Origin: Panonychus citri
Lineage: Eukaryota > Arthropoda > Arachnida > Trombidiformes > Tetranychidae
Length of the DNA stretch: 64,000 nucleotides
NCBI RefSeq assembly: GCF_014898815.1
Contig: NW_026515433.1
Coordinates: forward strand, 2,068,501-2,132,500
Direction of reading: 5' to 3'
In this document: positions 22,745 to 31,662 of the stretch, one piece after another
Layout: each line of letters starts with the position of its first letter
Numbering within the stretch: position 1 is the first letter of the stretch
Made by a program: the position numbers and the translations under genes
The notes under the pieces: generated by a model
Databases searched by the model: none
The model's input: only the letters and a program-made list of their open reading frames with translations
Told to the model about the DNA's origin: nothing

Positions 22745-23164
22745 CTACCACTTCAAGCTTATTCTCCGTGTGCCATTAGGATAAATCTCGCACTCATCTT
22801 CATCCAATTCAATGAAAATCTCCAAGTAGATTAACTTTAAAGAAGCATATATTCCTTTTGGACCTTGGGGCAGTGTCAGAGAACAAGTCCAATCACTATC
22901 TTGAATGAAGTAAGGAGCGTCGAAAACTGGATGAATTTTATTTTTGTAGCATAAATACATACAATTCTCAGACAGAACTCTTCTGAATTTTTCACTTATC
23001 ACCAAATCTACTTTGATCTTGTCCTTTTGTTTAATAAAATCATATTTTTTTATAGCTGAAGGAGGTTGACCATTAGAAGAACATAACATTAAAGCAAAAT
23101 ACTCAAAATCAGTATTGAAACTTAACTCAGTATAATAATAAACAAGGAAAGTATTAGAATCCAT
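22745..23164 (-). CDS. Small gag-domain ORF without zinc knuckles (139 aa)
   Basis: This open frame has a good ATG (MDSNTFLVYYY) and 139 codons, and sits between gag-like genes C and D on the same strand. The middle, KVDLVISEKFRRVLSEN..YKNKIHPVFD, resembles the second alpha/beta module of gag-like D and LINE ORF1. No Cys/His knuckle follows the module, so it is either a truncated gag or a single-domain derivative. I recognise no other family. Coding status rests on length, orientation and weak resemblance. Confidence 0.45.
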   Translation of the reverse strand: MDSNTFLVYYYTELSFNTDFEYFALMLCSSNGQPPSAIKKYDFIKQKDKIKVDLVISEKFRRVLSENCMYLCYKNKIHPVFDAPYFIQDSDWTCSLTLPQGPKGIYASLKLIYLEIFIELDEDECEIYPNGTRRISLKW

Positions 23165-23318
23165 TTTATACTTTATTTAATTTTTTTAGAAAATGAACCT
23201 TTTTATAAGAAAAACAAAATGTCAACCGGAACAAGAAAATTACCTTCTGACTCATGTTAAAGCTCCACCTTATGGTCCCCTTAGTAAATAACTTTTGAAT
23301 TTTCATTGGCGCGTTTTG

Positions 23319-24396
23319 TCAACAGGATTCACAAGCAGGTTCTAGAACAAGTTTATCATAATTGAAATTGATTCTTTCAAGTGCCAAATTTACTCTTGAA
23401 GTAAAAACCTTACAGGAATGATCCAATCCAGAATGACCTTGATTCCCACAAGAAGGACAAAGTAAATTAATAGATGTACAACTCAAAGAAGAATGATTTT
23501 CGCTACACTTATAGCATCTCAACTCGTTATTACAACTCTTCTCCAAATGACCGTACTGACTACAATTAATGCAGAACTTTACATTTAAATTATCATAAAT
23601 ATAATATCTTTTACCATCCAACATCATAGAACGATCTGTCATCTTCGCCACAAAACTATACATCTCAGGAGTCATACTCAACAAGAGAACATCATTACGA
23701 GCCTTAAAAATATAAAAATCCACTTTAACTTGATCTGCATCAAACCACGGATTCTCTTTCGCCAATCTAGAAAGTAGATCACCTTTCTTTACATAATTGT
23801 TTACACCATTACATCTCGGAACCAATAATTTTATCACTGGATTTACAAGTTTCGGAATATACCAATCAAATTGAGGAAATTGAGAAACCAATTTTTGACA
23901 CTCTGACCACCTCTCCTGTTGAGTACCGAAACGAATCTTTAGACAAGAAACACCTTGATCTACTGAATATCCTCTGCCTTTTAACTCGGGTAGCAATTCT
24001 CTTAGGTTAAGATAATCATTTCGATTAGCCTTTCTCATCTTCGATTTTACCAATAAACTCCAATATCGGGTACAATCAACCTTCATTACCATAGGTCTTC
24101 TAATTAAAGGAAACATCTCAGGAACCACATCGTCTAATCGATAACAAAATAGCTCTTTTAATCTCTGTTGCTCCTCAGTCAACGGACCAGAATAAGCCTG
24201 GAATCTCAAAAGTAAATCCATCTGCTTATCGTATGAATAAATTAAATCATCATTACCCAACGTCAAACCCTTTGCCATTTGCTCCAAAAAGACATCTAGA
24301 AAAGGGAGATTTGTTTTAAAAAACGCATGTCAATAATTTTTTCCTTTACACTTTACAAAAGTTTCAAGGATAATCAACAAATTACTACTTACCCAT
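23319..24396 (-). CDS. Gag-like zinc-knuckle protein C (spliced)
   Basis: The large exon (24295-23319) has no ATG at its 5' edge but is preceded by a TTTTCTAG acceptor. A 4-nt coding exon, ATG+G (24396-24393), followed by GTAAGT lies 97 bp upstream and joins in frame to give MDVFLEQMAKG.., 326 aa. If the intron is wrong, the internal Met in EQMAKG can serve as start. The C-terminal Cys/His series is CINCSQYGHLEKSC, CYKCSENHSSLSC and CPSCGNQGHSGLDHSC. Upstream modules (VKVDFYIFKARND, YYIYDNLNVKF) parallel those of LINE ORF1. This is an intact frame of unknown role in a block of related genes. Confidence 0.62.
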
Positions 24397-24620
24397 TTCT
24401 TGTCTCTATTTTTAAAATTCACAAATTAAATAAAATAAAACAATTCACTTCAAAATAAAAATATTTTCTTTATTTCTCTTTGTGTTTTCTACAGGAAAAA
24501 TTAGTTGTCATGACTACAATTCAATGACTGACTTAAAAGCGGGAAAGATGAATCTAAAATTTGCGTTAAAAAAACCCTAAAGGGAAAAAAGCATCAAAAT
24601 AGTCATCTTCATACAGATAA

Positions 24621-25811
24621 TTAGAAAATTATAAAACGGTATCGATGGTTAACTCTTTCAAGTTCAGCACCTAAAAGTTTCTGATAAGATGAACACTTGC
24701 GATCAAAAGCGTTCTCACCCTCTTTATTACAATTTGGACATTTTTGTTGATCCAATTTTAGTCGTAAACGGCAATCCTTTGACAAATGTCCTGCACAACA
24801 GTAACCACATAAAGACAAACGGAAACAATTCCCTCTCTTATGTCCGTACCTACAACAATTTTGGCACATCAGAATTGGAAAGTAATCAGTCACGGCCACC
24901 TTACCACTTGGAGTTTTTACAAAACCACCACTTTCTTCAATCAACACTCTTATTCGGGACTCAACTTGTAATAAAATGTCACAATAAGATCCTCTTGACA
25001 ATAGATTTGCTTTCCAAACGACACGAAGATTGTCGCTCCAACGATTCCAAAGAAATAAATTTTTTACAAAATCTTTAATTTTTTCTTCATCTTCATTAAG
25101 ATCAACACGACAGTTTGACAACCTGATTAATGGATCACTCAAAGCCGGAAATTTCAGTGTAAAAGTACGAGTAAAATCTTCATGTGAAAGAAATTTTTCC
25201 TTCAAAACATAACGATCAGCATCCTTTTCGACATGAATCTTTAAACAAAATTTCCCCATCTTGATCTCATCCAAATAAGGAACAATATCAGGATGACATT
25301 CCAAATACGATCGAAATTTATTGTTTAAATCAGGTCCGACAATACTCTCATTTAGAGCGAATAATAAAAGAACAGGCCTAATTGGAACATCTTCAACATT
25401 CAACCAATTATCTCTCGAAACTGGTGTATTATATCGTAGAAAAATTTTACTTTCAAAATCCCTTTTCGATCTCTTTTCACTTACGTCAATGGTCCCCACT
25501 GAATCAATAGAAATCTCGACCTCAGCTTCAGGAACATCAACTGCTGAATAATGATCATGTAGAGATATAAAATTGATGATCAACTTCCTCTTTGCATCAT
25601 CCAACAAATTCAACTCATCATTCTCCAAGAAATCACGTAAAAGAGCAACCATTTCAGAAATGTCCTGATTACCATAACACTTGACCATCTCCCTCACCAG
25701 ATTGACTCCCTCGTAATCAACCATAAACTTTTCGATCACAAAAAGAGAAGCTTCCAAATCACGACAAGTCTCTCCTTCAAAAAGGTCGACATCACTTTTT
25801 CTCTTTGCCAT
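24621..25811 (-). CDS. Gag-like zinc-knuckle protein B (396 aa)
   Basis: This uninterrupted 396-aa frame starts at a clear ATG (MAKRKSDVDLF). Its C-terminus has CQNCCRYGHKRGNC, CGYCCAGHLSKDC and CPNCNKEGENAFDRKC, the same three-cluster arrangement as gag-like A and followed by the same ELERVNHRY-type tail. DPLIRLSNC..NLFLWNRW matches DPQIKLLGV..LFLKNRW of A. The N-terminus is acidic and helical. Its start codon is only 19 bp from that of the divergent RT ORF at 25831. In an ordinary LINE the gag ORF precedes the RT ORF on the same strand, so this pairing is abnormal. Confidence 0.65.
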   Translation of the reverse strand: MAKRKSDVDLFEGETCRDLEASLFVIEKFMVDYEGVNLVREMVKCYGNQDISEMVALLRDFLENDELNLLDDAKRKLIINFISLHDHYSAVDVPEAEVEISIDSVGTIDVSEKRSKRDFESKIFLRYNTPVSRDNWLNVEDVPIRPVLLLFALNESIVGPDLNNKFRSYLECHPDIVPYLDEIKMGKFCLKIHVEKDADRYVLKEKFLSHEDFTRTFTLKFPALSDPLIRLSNCRVDLNEDEEKIKDFVKNLFLWNRWSDNLRVVWKANLLSRGSYCDILLQVESRIRVLIEESGGFVKTPSGKVAVTDYFPILMCQNCCRYGHKRGNCFRLSLCGYCCAGHLSKDCRLRLKLDQQKCPNCNKEGENAFDRKCSSYQKLLGAELERVNHRYRFIIF

Positions 25812-25830
25812 AAATAACTGATCTTATAAA
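25812..25830. promoter_or_regulatory. 19-bp gap between divergent gag-like and RT start codons
   Basis: Only 19 bp separate the ATG of gag-like B (-) from the ATG assigned to the RT ORF (+). No room exists for two conventional promoters, so one or both transcripts must start inside the opposing coding region, or one start is mis-assigned. The RT frame has later Met codons (for example MSEITNKM, about 30 residues in). Confidence 0.4.
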
Positions 25831-28662
25831 ATGTTTATCAAAGTAATTAACTTACAAAGGAAAAACAAAACTTATGAACACTACGTCAACAAGTTTCAAA
25901 CTAAAAATGATTTTATACTAGTGATGAGTGAAATAACCAACAAGATGAACTTTATCACCAACGTTTATAAAAACAACAAAATAGCTCTAGGACTGCCCAC
26001 TAAAATAAAGAAGATAAGTATTAATTTTAATTTTGAAAACATAATTGTTTGCTTGGCCAGATTATATCACTATCATTTCTTCATCATTGCTGTTTACAAT
26101 ATAAAGACTAAGAATGAAATTTTCTGGGATAGAATATTCGAAATCTTAAACAAAATAGGAAATTATCACATAATCATAGCTGGGGATGTAAACTATGAAA
26201 CAAAGATTTGGTGTGATAATCCAAGAATTATTAGTAGTAAAATCATGGCGGAAAAAATTTTTTCTAAACTTAATAAGTTTAATTTTAAGTCAGTAAATTC
26301 AAAAGACAGACATACAAACTTTACAAGAGAAGATAAAAGAACAGGTACTAAAACAGTCATTGATCTTATTCTAATCAACTTCGAGTGTAGAACGAAATCT
26401 AAACTAATTGATACCAATTTAAGTGATCATCGGATCATCAACTGTTGCCTTGAAAATCTACCAATGAACCAAATTAAAATTAATCATTATAACTTCAAGA
26501 ACAAAAAAGTAGATTACGAAGAAATAAATATTACCACTCAGAAAATATTATGTCTCCCCATTAGAACTAGATTTCAGGGCAAATCTTTCCTTATGGAAAC
26601 TAATAATCATAATGAGCATATTATTAATCATTGGAAGAATATTGATCAAATCAAAAATCAAAACGATCTAGAAAACATGATACCACCAACTCCTCTCAAC
26701 ATACATACCTTCAATATAAAACAAGCACCTTACTCCTTCAAATACAAGGAAGGTATTAATGAAGAAGAGAAAAACTTAATTAAAAAACATAGAGCAACTC
26801 AAAGTTCAGGTTTAGCTGACCCCTACAACTATTACAAATGGAATGATTTCAAAAATATGAATATAAGAACAATAATCAAACTAATTGATGACATTTTCAA
26901 ATGCGCACACATACCAGAACTACTCAAGATTAGTGGTGGTACTCTTATTCCCAAATCCAACGGGAGCTTCAGAATGATCAGATGTCAATCATACTTAACT
27001 AAACTAATAGATGAAATTATCTTCAATAGAATAACAAATAACTTAGAAAATATCATAGATAATCACTATCATTTCGCTTTTATGAAAAACAAATCAAGAT
27101 TTGACCTCTTAGCAACAATCGAAGAAAATTATAAAAATTACAAAATCGTTTTTACAGTAGATATAAACAAAGCTTTCGATGAAATTGATAAAAAAATCAT
27201 ACTCCAAAAACTTAGTAAGAAAATTGATCAACAAACGTTGGAAATGACTTTTGAGTTTTTTGAGAACAGAAAAATAAGAACGAGGGATTATGATAACTTC
27301 AAAATAGAAAAAGACGGAGAAGCAATTATTCAAGGGACATCAATATCACCTCTATTATTCAACATAGGGATTGATGACACAATCAGACAAATGAATAATA
27401 TTTCGACCTTAGTGCTAACTTATGCTGATGATATTTTCATACTAACAAATGAAAAAATAGAAATAGTCCTTGAAAAACTCCAAGAAAAACTTAAAAATAT
27501 CAATTTAAAAATAAATCCCAATAAAACAAAAATTCTAAAGAATAATGATAAAATAAAATCCGTTGAATATCTTGGATTTAAAAATCTGTTTACTCTTAAC
27601 AGTATTAAAAACAAATACATAATTCCGGAAGTCAGAAACTATATAACAAATCTCGACCTTAAAAATAGCAAAATCATAATTGATGCTTATTTCTCTTCTC
27701 ATCTCCATCAGTTTGGACTATCACCCTTTAGACTAAACAAACTATATGAATACAGAATCAAATTACTAACCATCACAGGCCTTAAGATCATTTTTACGTC
27801 AATACACCATCGGAGAGCAATTTCTTTCTGGTTTGCCCATAATCTAAACTTAATTAATCCTATTATTAATTATCTCTGTGAGATCCTAACGAGCCTTTTA
27901 AACAATGAGAATGATGAAAAAGATTTTCCAATCATTAATTGGATAAAACCTATTAACCATATTTATACAAAAAATAGAAACTTAGTAGTAAAACAAGTTA
28001 ATGATCTTGTTTATATAAATATAATTACGGATAAAACAGAGATATGTGTTAAAGCCAACAAGTATCCAAATATTAATAAACATGACCACTACGAAAATAA
28101 ACAAGGAACAATTAGTATCATTCAAATAATAGAAGAACTAGCTAATCAAAAGAATGACCTTTATATAACCTTCAACAAAAGTTATGCACAGTCCATTGAA
28201 AGCTATATTAATCATATAGCAAATAAAAACAAAATATACATTAAGTTAGATAATGTAACAAACCAAAGTAAATGTTTAGACAAATTAAAAATTAATCAAA
28301 TCAACAGTAATTCGATTACAAAACCAATGCTACGAAACATAATTAAAAATAAAATAAACAAATTACAGTCACAGCTATACAAACAATATGCTCCAAGCTA
28401 TTTAACTGAATGGTTCCCGAACGAAAATAAATATTTCTTAAAAAAAGATATCAAATATCCATCCTTGTTTATTGAAAATATTACAAAACTTAAATTGGCG
28501 ACTAAAAACTACAAGTACCACCGATGTAAAGAACCAATGAGCAACCAACACTACAGCTCATGCCCTCTAATGAAGAAATTCATTACCAATTGGAATTTCG
28601 AAAGAAACTTTGAAATCAAAACTTTTAAGCTTTTCAAACTCAAAAATGAATTATCAAAATGA
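25831..28662 (+). CDS. Non-LTR endonuclease-reverse transcriptase (943 aa, intact)
   Basis: This is a LINE-type ORF2. The endonuclease shows a Glu in VMSEITN, IIAGDVNYE, IDLILIN and SDHRIINCC. The reverse transcriptase shows TLIPKSNGSFRMI, VDINKAFDEI, GTSISPLLF and YADDIFIL, all catalytic residues present. Near the C-terminus CKEPMSNQHYSSC forms a Cys/His cluster. The plus strand is very A-rich (AAA, ATA and AAT codons), unlike the neighbouring gag-like genes, suggesting a different origin or strand bias typical of LINEs. The frame has no stop. No same-strand ORF1 precedes it; the nearest gag-like gene is divergent. A second ORF overlaps its last 17 bp. Confidence 0.88.
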   Translation: MFIKVINLQRKNKTYEHYVNKFQTKNDFILVMSEITNKMNFITNVYKNNKIALGLPTKIKKISINFNFENIIVCLARLYHYHFFIIAVYNIKTKNEIFWDRIFEILNKIGNYHIIIAGDVNYETKIWCDNPRIISSKIMAEKIFSKLNKFNFKSVNSKDRHTNFTREDKRTGTKTVIDLILINFECRTKSKLIDTNLSDHRIINCCLENLPMNQIKINHYNFKNKKVDYEEINITTQKILCLPIRTRFQGKSFLMETNNHNEHIINHWKNIDQIKNQNDLENMIPPTPLNIHTFNIKQAPYSFKYKEGINEEEKNLIKKHRATQSSGLADPYNYYKWNDFKNMNIRTIIKLIDDIFKCAHIPELLKISGGTLIPKSNGSFRMIRCQSYLTKLIDEIIFNRITNNLENIIDNHYHFAFMKNKSRFDLLATIEENYKNYKIVFTVDINKAFDEIDKKIILQKLSKKIDQQTLEMTFEFFENRKIRTRDYDNFKIEKDGEAIIQGTSISPLLFNIGIDDTIRQMNNISTLVLTYADDIFILTNEKIEIVLEKLQEKLKNINLKINPNKTKILKNNDKIKSVEYLGFKNLFTLNSIKNKYIIPEVRNYITNLDLKNSKIIIDAYFSSHLHQFGLSPFRLNKLYEYRIKLLTITGLKIIFTSIHHRRAISFWFAHNLNLINPIINYLCEILTSLLNNENDEKDFPIINWIKPINHIYTKNRNLVVKQVNDLVYINIITDKTEICVKANKYPNINKHDHYENKQGTISIIQIIEELANQKNDLYITFNKSYAQSIESYINHIANKNKIYIKLDNVTNQSKCLDKLKINQINSNSITKPMLRNIIKNKINKLQSQLYKQYAPSYLTEWFPNENKYFLKKDIKYPSLFIENITKLKLATKNYKYHRCKEPMSNQHYSSCPLMKKFITNWNFERNFEIKTFKLFKLKNELSK

Positions 28663-29137
28663 AAAATTGATTCTCCAACTTAAAAATATCAACAAAATTT
28701 TCTACCTATTCTGTGAAAAAAGCAACCTACCCTTACCACCATATAATATATGGTTAAAAACAATTAGTGATGAAAATCTAATTATCATGGCTATGAAATT
28801 AGAAATGATGAGACTAAACCAGATTGATAAGTTAATGATTGAAAGTATCAACGACAACACATACTGCAATATACTTGGTTTCCATCCCTATGTTATATTT
28901 ACCGGAGATACGGATAATAGATATGTAATGGAAAAAATCAAGGAGATAATAATGGACTGGGAGATAAATGAGTTTTTAATCATCGACCGTGGAAACCTTG
29001 AGCTACAACTTGTAATACCTGAGGAACTCGACGAAGAAATCATTGAAATAATCAAAGATTACGTGCCTCTTTTGATTAAAATTAGCGCCAGGGTCATAAC
29101 GAACCCCTCCCGCTTGGAGTCACTCCTAGAAGAGTGA
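28646..29137 (+). CDS. ORF overlapping the RT stop, unknown function
   Basis: From MNYQNEKLILQL this frame runs 163 codons to a TGA at 29135-29137 and overlaps the RT ORF by 17 bp in another frame. Base composition is as A-rich as the RT ORF, so both probably belong to one element. The protein is helical and acidic at the end (PEELDEEIIEIIKDY) with no Cys/His knuckles and no family I recognise. LINEs do not usually carry an ORF 3' of the RT; candidates are an accessory protein or a displaced ORF1 relic. An alternative in-frame Met lies at 28610. Confidence 0.5.
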   Translation: MNYQNEKLILQLKNINKIFYLFCEKSNLPLPPYNIWLKTISDENLIIMAMKLEMMRLNQIDKLMIESINDNTYCNILGFHPYVIFTGDTDNRYVMEKIKEIIMDWEINEFLIIDRGNLELQLVIPEELDEEIIEIIKDYVPLLIKISARVITNPSRLESLLEE

Positions 29138-29241
29138 TAATTTTTTCTCTCTCTGATTCTCTGTGTTTATTTATTGAGATTCATCTTCGCTTTTTATTTG
29201 AGTGTTTTTTTTCTCTTCACTGTGTTTTCGAAGAAGCTTCA

Positions 29242-30615
29242 ATGTCGTGGCCTAAATTTCCTTCCGTTAAATCTTCCTTGCTGATTGATACATCAGTTCC
29301 TCTTGCTAACCTGATGGATTATTCAAATCTCAACAAAACTATAATGAATCATCCATTCAACCAAACAATACAAATAATGATTCCCAACAATCCATCAAAG
29401 CCAAAAGATCCATCTGAAAGAGTTGGACCCAGAATGGAATCCAGACTTTATCCAACATTGGGTAAAATTTTCTCTGGATTTGGTGTAGGAACTAAAGATG
29501 ATCCTTACAATTATTTTATAGTTAAATCAATTCCTCTTCATCTTCTAATTCATCCTGTTCTTATTGAATATTATGTTAAAAAAGGATCACTTTATGCAAT
29601 GTCAATTGATACTCAAGTTCATTTGGATGATTGTGTTGCCCTTTCATCCAAAACGCTCACCCTTTCAGTCACTGAGCAAACATATCGACGTCTTGGTCTT
29701 ACGGGTACAAAATCAATTATGGTCAGAAATAAGAAAGTAAAGCAAAAGTACATCATCAACATCAAACTATCTTATGGACAAGATATTGAGGTGGAAAAAC
29801 GTGTTTATCAATCAACTTTTCGAAAGCTTCGAAATAGTAATTTAAAGTTTGACCTTATCATGAAATGGGAACCTAATCCAGCACTAACAAAAAATCCTTC
29901 TCCAGCTTCATTACTCAAATTTTTTGAACATTTAAAATGTACTCCTGGACATCGAGGTGGTTATCTTTTGTGTCAATTGGAAGTGAGCCAAATTCATCTT
30001 CATCTTTGTCATCCTTCAATCAAAATTTTCGACCGATCAAATTTACAAGCTCCAAAAGATCTGATTGGAGATGAATGTTTGCCAGATGAACACCGAGCTG
30101 TTGGCGAAGATGCTGTTGAACAAGAAGATATCAATATGGAGGAGAAAAAATCAACAACAAGTAAACAATCAACTAAAATTGAGAAACAAGATCCAGCTGA
30201 TTGCCCATTTTTGGACACAATCGATTGGATTGGAAGTATTTTTTCTGGAGTAGAAATGACCGCAAGTCTAGTTGACCCCGAAGTAACTTCATTCTATCTA
30301 AATGAAAGTGATACTAGTTTACTTAAACAATTACTATGCATTCAAATGAGTGGATTTTTCTCACCCAATGACGTTCAAACCTTAATCAAAGAGTTGGCCA
30401 AATTAGTCGAAACCAATGACCCTAAAGAAGTACCTTTCACCTCGATTATAGTTAATGGATTCGATCATTGTTGTATCTCTTGGAATGAAACGTGCAATGA
30501 ACATGGAGCAAAGACAAATGGAGAAAATCTATACGGAATTGTGCTTAGAAAATGTGATAATAATTCTATTTGGAGAATTGCTGAAGAATATGATTTTGGT
30601 ATCGAAAAACTATGA
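29242..30615 (+). CDS. RPP40: Ribonuclease P/MRP subunit p40
   Basis: RPP40 is a protein subunit of nuclear RNase P and RNase MRP, which process pre-tRNA and pre-rRNA. This single-exon gene encodes 457 aa from MSWPKFPSVK (human 363). Matches to the family are YFIVKSIPLHLLIHP, KKGSLYAMSIDT, LTLSVTEQTYRRLGLTG, the strong IDWIGSIFSGVEM block near residue 330, and the C-terminal VNGFDHCCISW..GENLYGIVL. The frame is open upstream to 29134, but the upstream codons are hydrophobic and not conserved, so the ATG at 29242 is preferred. The longer size comes from an N-terminal Asn/Pro-rich stretch and a Lys/Glu linker before the DWIG block. A retroelement ORF ends 104 bp upstream in the same orientation. 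Confidence 0.92.
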   Translation: MSWPKFPSVKSSLLIDTSVPLANLMDYSNLNKTIMNHPFNQTIQIMIPNNPSKPKDPSERVGPRMESRLYPTLGKIFSGFGVGTKDDPYNYFIVKSIPLHLLIHPVLIEYYVKKGSLYAMSIDTQVHLDDCVALSSKTLTLSVTEQTYRRLGLTGTKSIMVRNKKVKQKYIINIKLSYGQDIEVEKRVYQSTFRKLRNSNLKFDLIMKWEPNPALTKNPSPASLLKFFEHLKCTPGHRGGYLLCQLEVSQIHLHLCHPSIKIFDRSNLQAPKDLIGDECLPDEHRAVGEDAVEQEDINMEEKKSTTSKQSTKIEKQDPADCPFLDTIDWIGSIFSGVEMTASLVDPEVTSFYLNESDTSLLKQLLCIQMSGFFSPNDVQTLIKELAKLVETNDPKEVPFTSIIVNGFDHCCISWNETCNEHGAKTNGENLYGIVLRKCDNNSIWRIAEEYDFGIEKL

Positions 30616-31590
30616 TCACAATTAACTAATTAATCTTCTCTTTTTTACTCTCATATGCAAATAACAGATGCAAATTACAATTAGATTATTTTGCATTTCT
30701 TTTTTATTTCTAACTCTTCCTTTCTCTCTCTCTCTCTCCTCTCCATCTCTCTCTCCCTCTCTCTTTTCTCTCTTTCTCTCTCAAACCTCACACATTAAGA
30801 CAATTAACTCACTACAATCAACCAATTTCAGTGTAACTCTAAGCCAATTAAAGTAACATTGATTTAAATCGATACATTTTCAATATTATCTAATTTATTA
30901 AAACGACTCATTTTATATTGACTTAAATTGGTGACAATAAAAAAATCATCTCAAATGATTGGGGGGTTAATTGTTTGCGCTTTCGTATCAACGGTGAATC
31001 AAGACATTTAATTATTAATTTGATTGTATTGAGATGCGAAAATTTATCCTTTTCGTTCAAATTAGTTATTGGGTACATTTTACTGTAATAATTATTTTCT
31101 TAATTGTAAACATGGATTTGTCAAAGCATTTTATCATTTCAAAGCAGGAGTTGTATTTCATGATGTGATTAATTAGCAATTAAAGTTGATGAGGTAATGC
31201 TTGTAATGCTTTTATGTGTATGTGGTGTTTTTTGTGTGTGTGTGTTTAAGTTGGTGGTGTATTGATGTGTATATAGCAAAGGTAGTTGAGGGTAGAAACA
31301 AAAAATGTCAAAACGAACAAAAAAATCAAAATTGTCACATATATATACGAAAAAAAAAATTCGGTGGATTATGTACTTTTCTTTAAAGCAAAAAATTCTT
31401 GTCGATTAGAGGAAGAAGTGAGATTTAAAGAGAAAAATTAATTAGAAGAGTGTGAGAGAAGTGAGAGCGAAAAAAAATGAGATTGGATGAGAAGTATCAA
31501 GATTCGAAGAGTGAAATTTATCATCAATCCTCTAGATATACGATTCAGGAATGAGAGAGATTAATTCCAATTTATGAGACTCTTTTGAGA
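30616..31590. other. Convergent intergenic region RPP40/zinc finger
   Basis: This holds the 3' UTRs of both genes. A pyrimidine-rich CT-repeat tract lies at about 30718-30782 and a TG repeat at about 31232-31246. I see no supported gene. Confidence 0.6.
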
Positions 31591-31628
31591 TCAATTAGTC
31601 ATTGTTGATGTTCCAGAGATTGCCCTGG

Positions 31629-31662
<34 letters not shown>

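Larger units (their letters stand above)
21702..29137. mobile_element. Retroelement-derived island (gag cluster plus divergent RT)
   Basis: Three knuckle-bearing gag-like genes and one knuckle-less gag-domain ORF on the minus strand abut an intact endonuclease-RT ORF and its overlapping downstream ORF on the plus strand. The block sits between ph2 and RPP40. I found no terminal repeats, target-site duplications or poly(A) tail, so it is described as an island rather than one element. Confidence 0.5.

Noticed and set aside
24689..25078. Plus-strand 129-codon frame
   Set aside because: It is antisense to the conserved knuckle region of gag-like B and shows no domain of its own.
21702..29137. 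Possibility that the gag/RT island is an endogenous retrovirus or LTR element
   Set aside because: The RT is of the endonuclease-linked LINE type with FADD/YADD boxes; no protease, integrase, envelope or LTR pair was seen.
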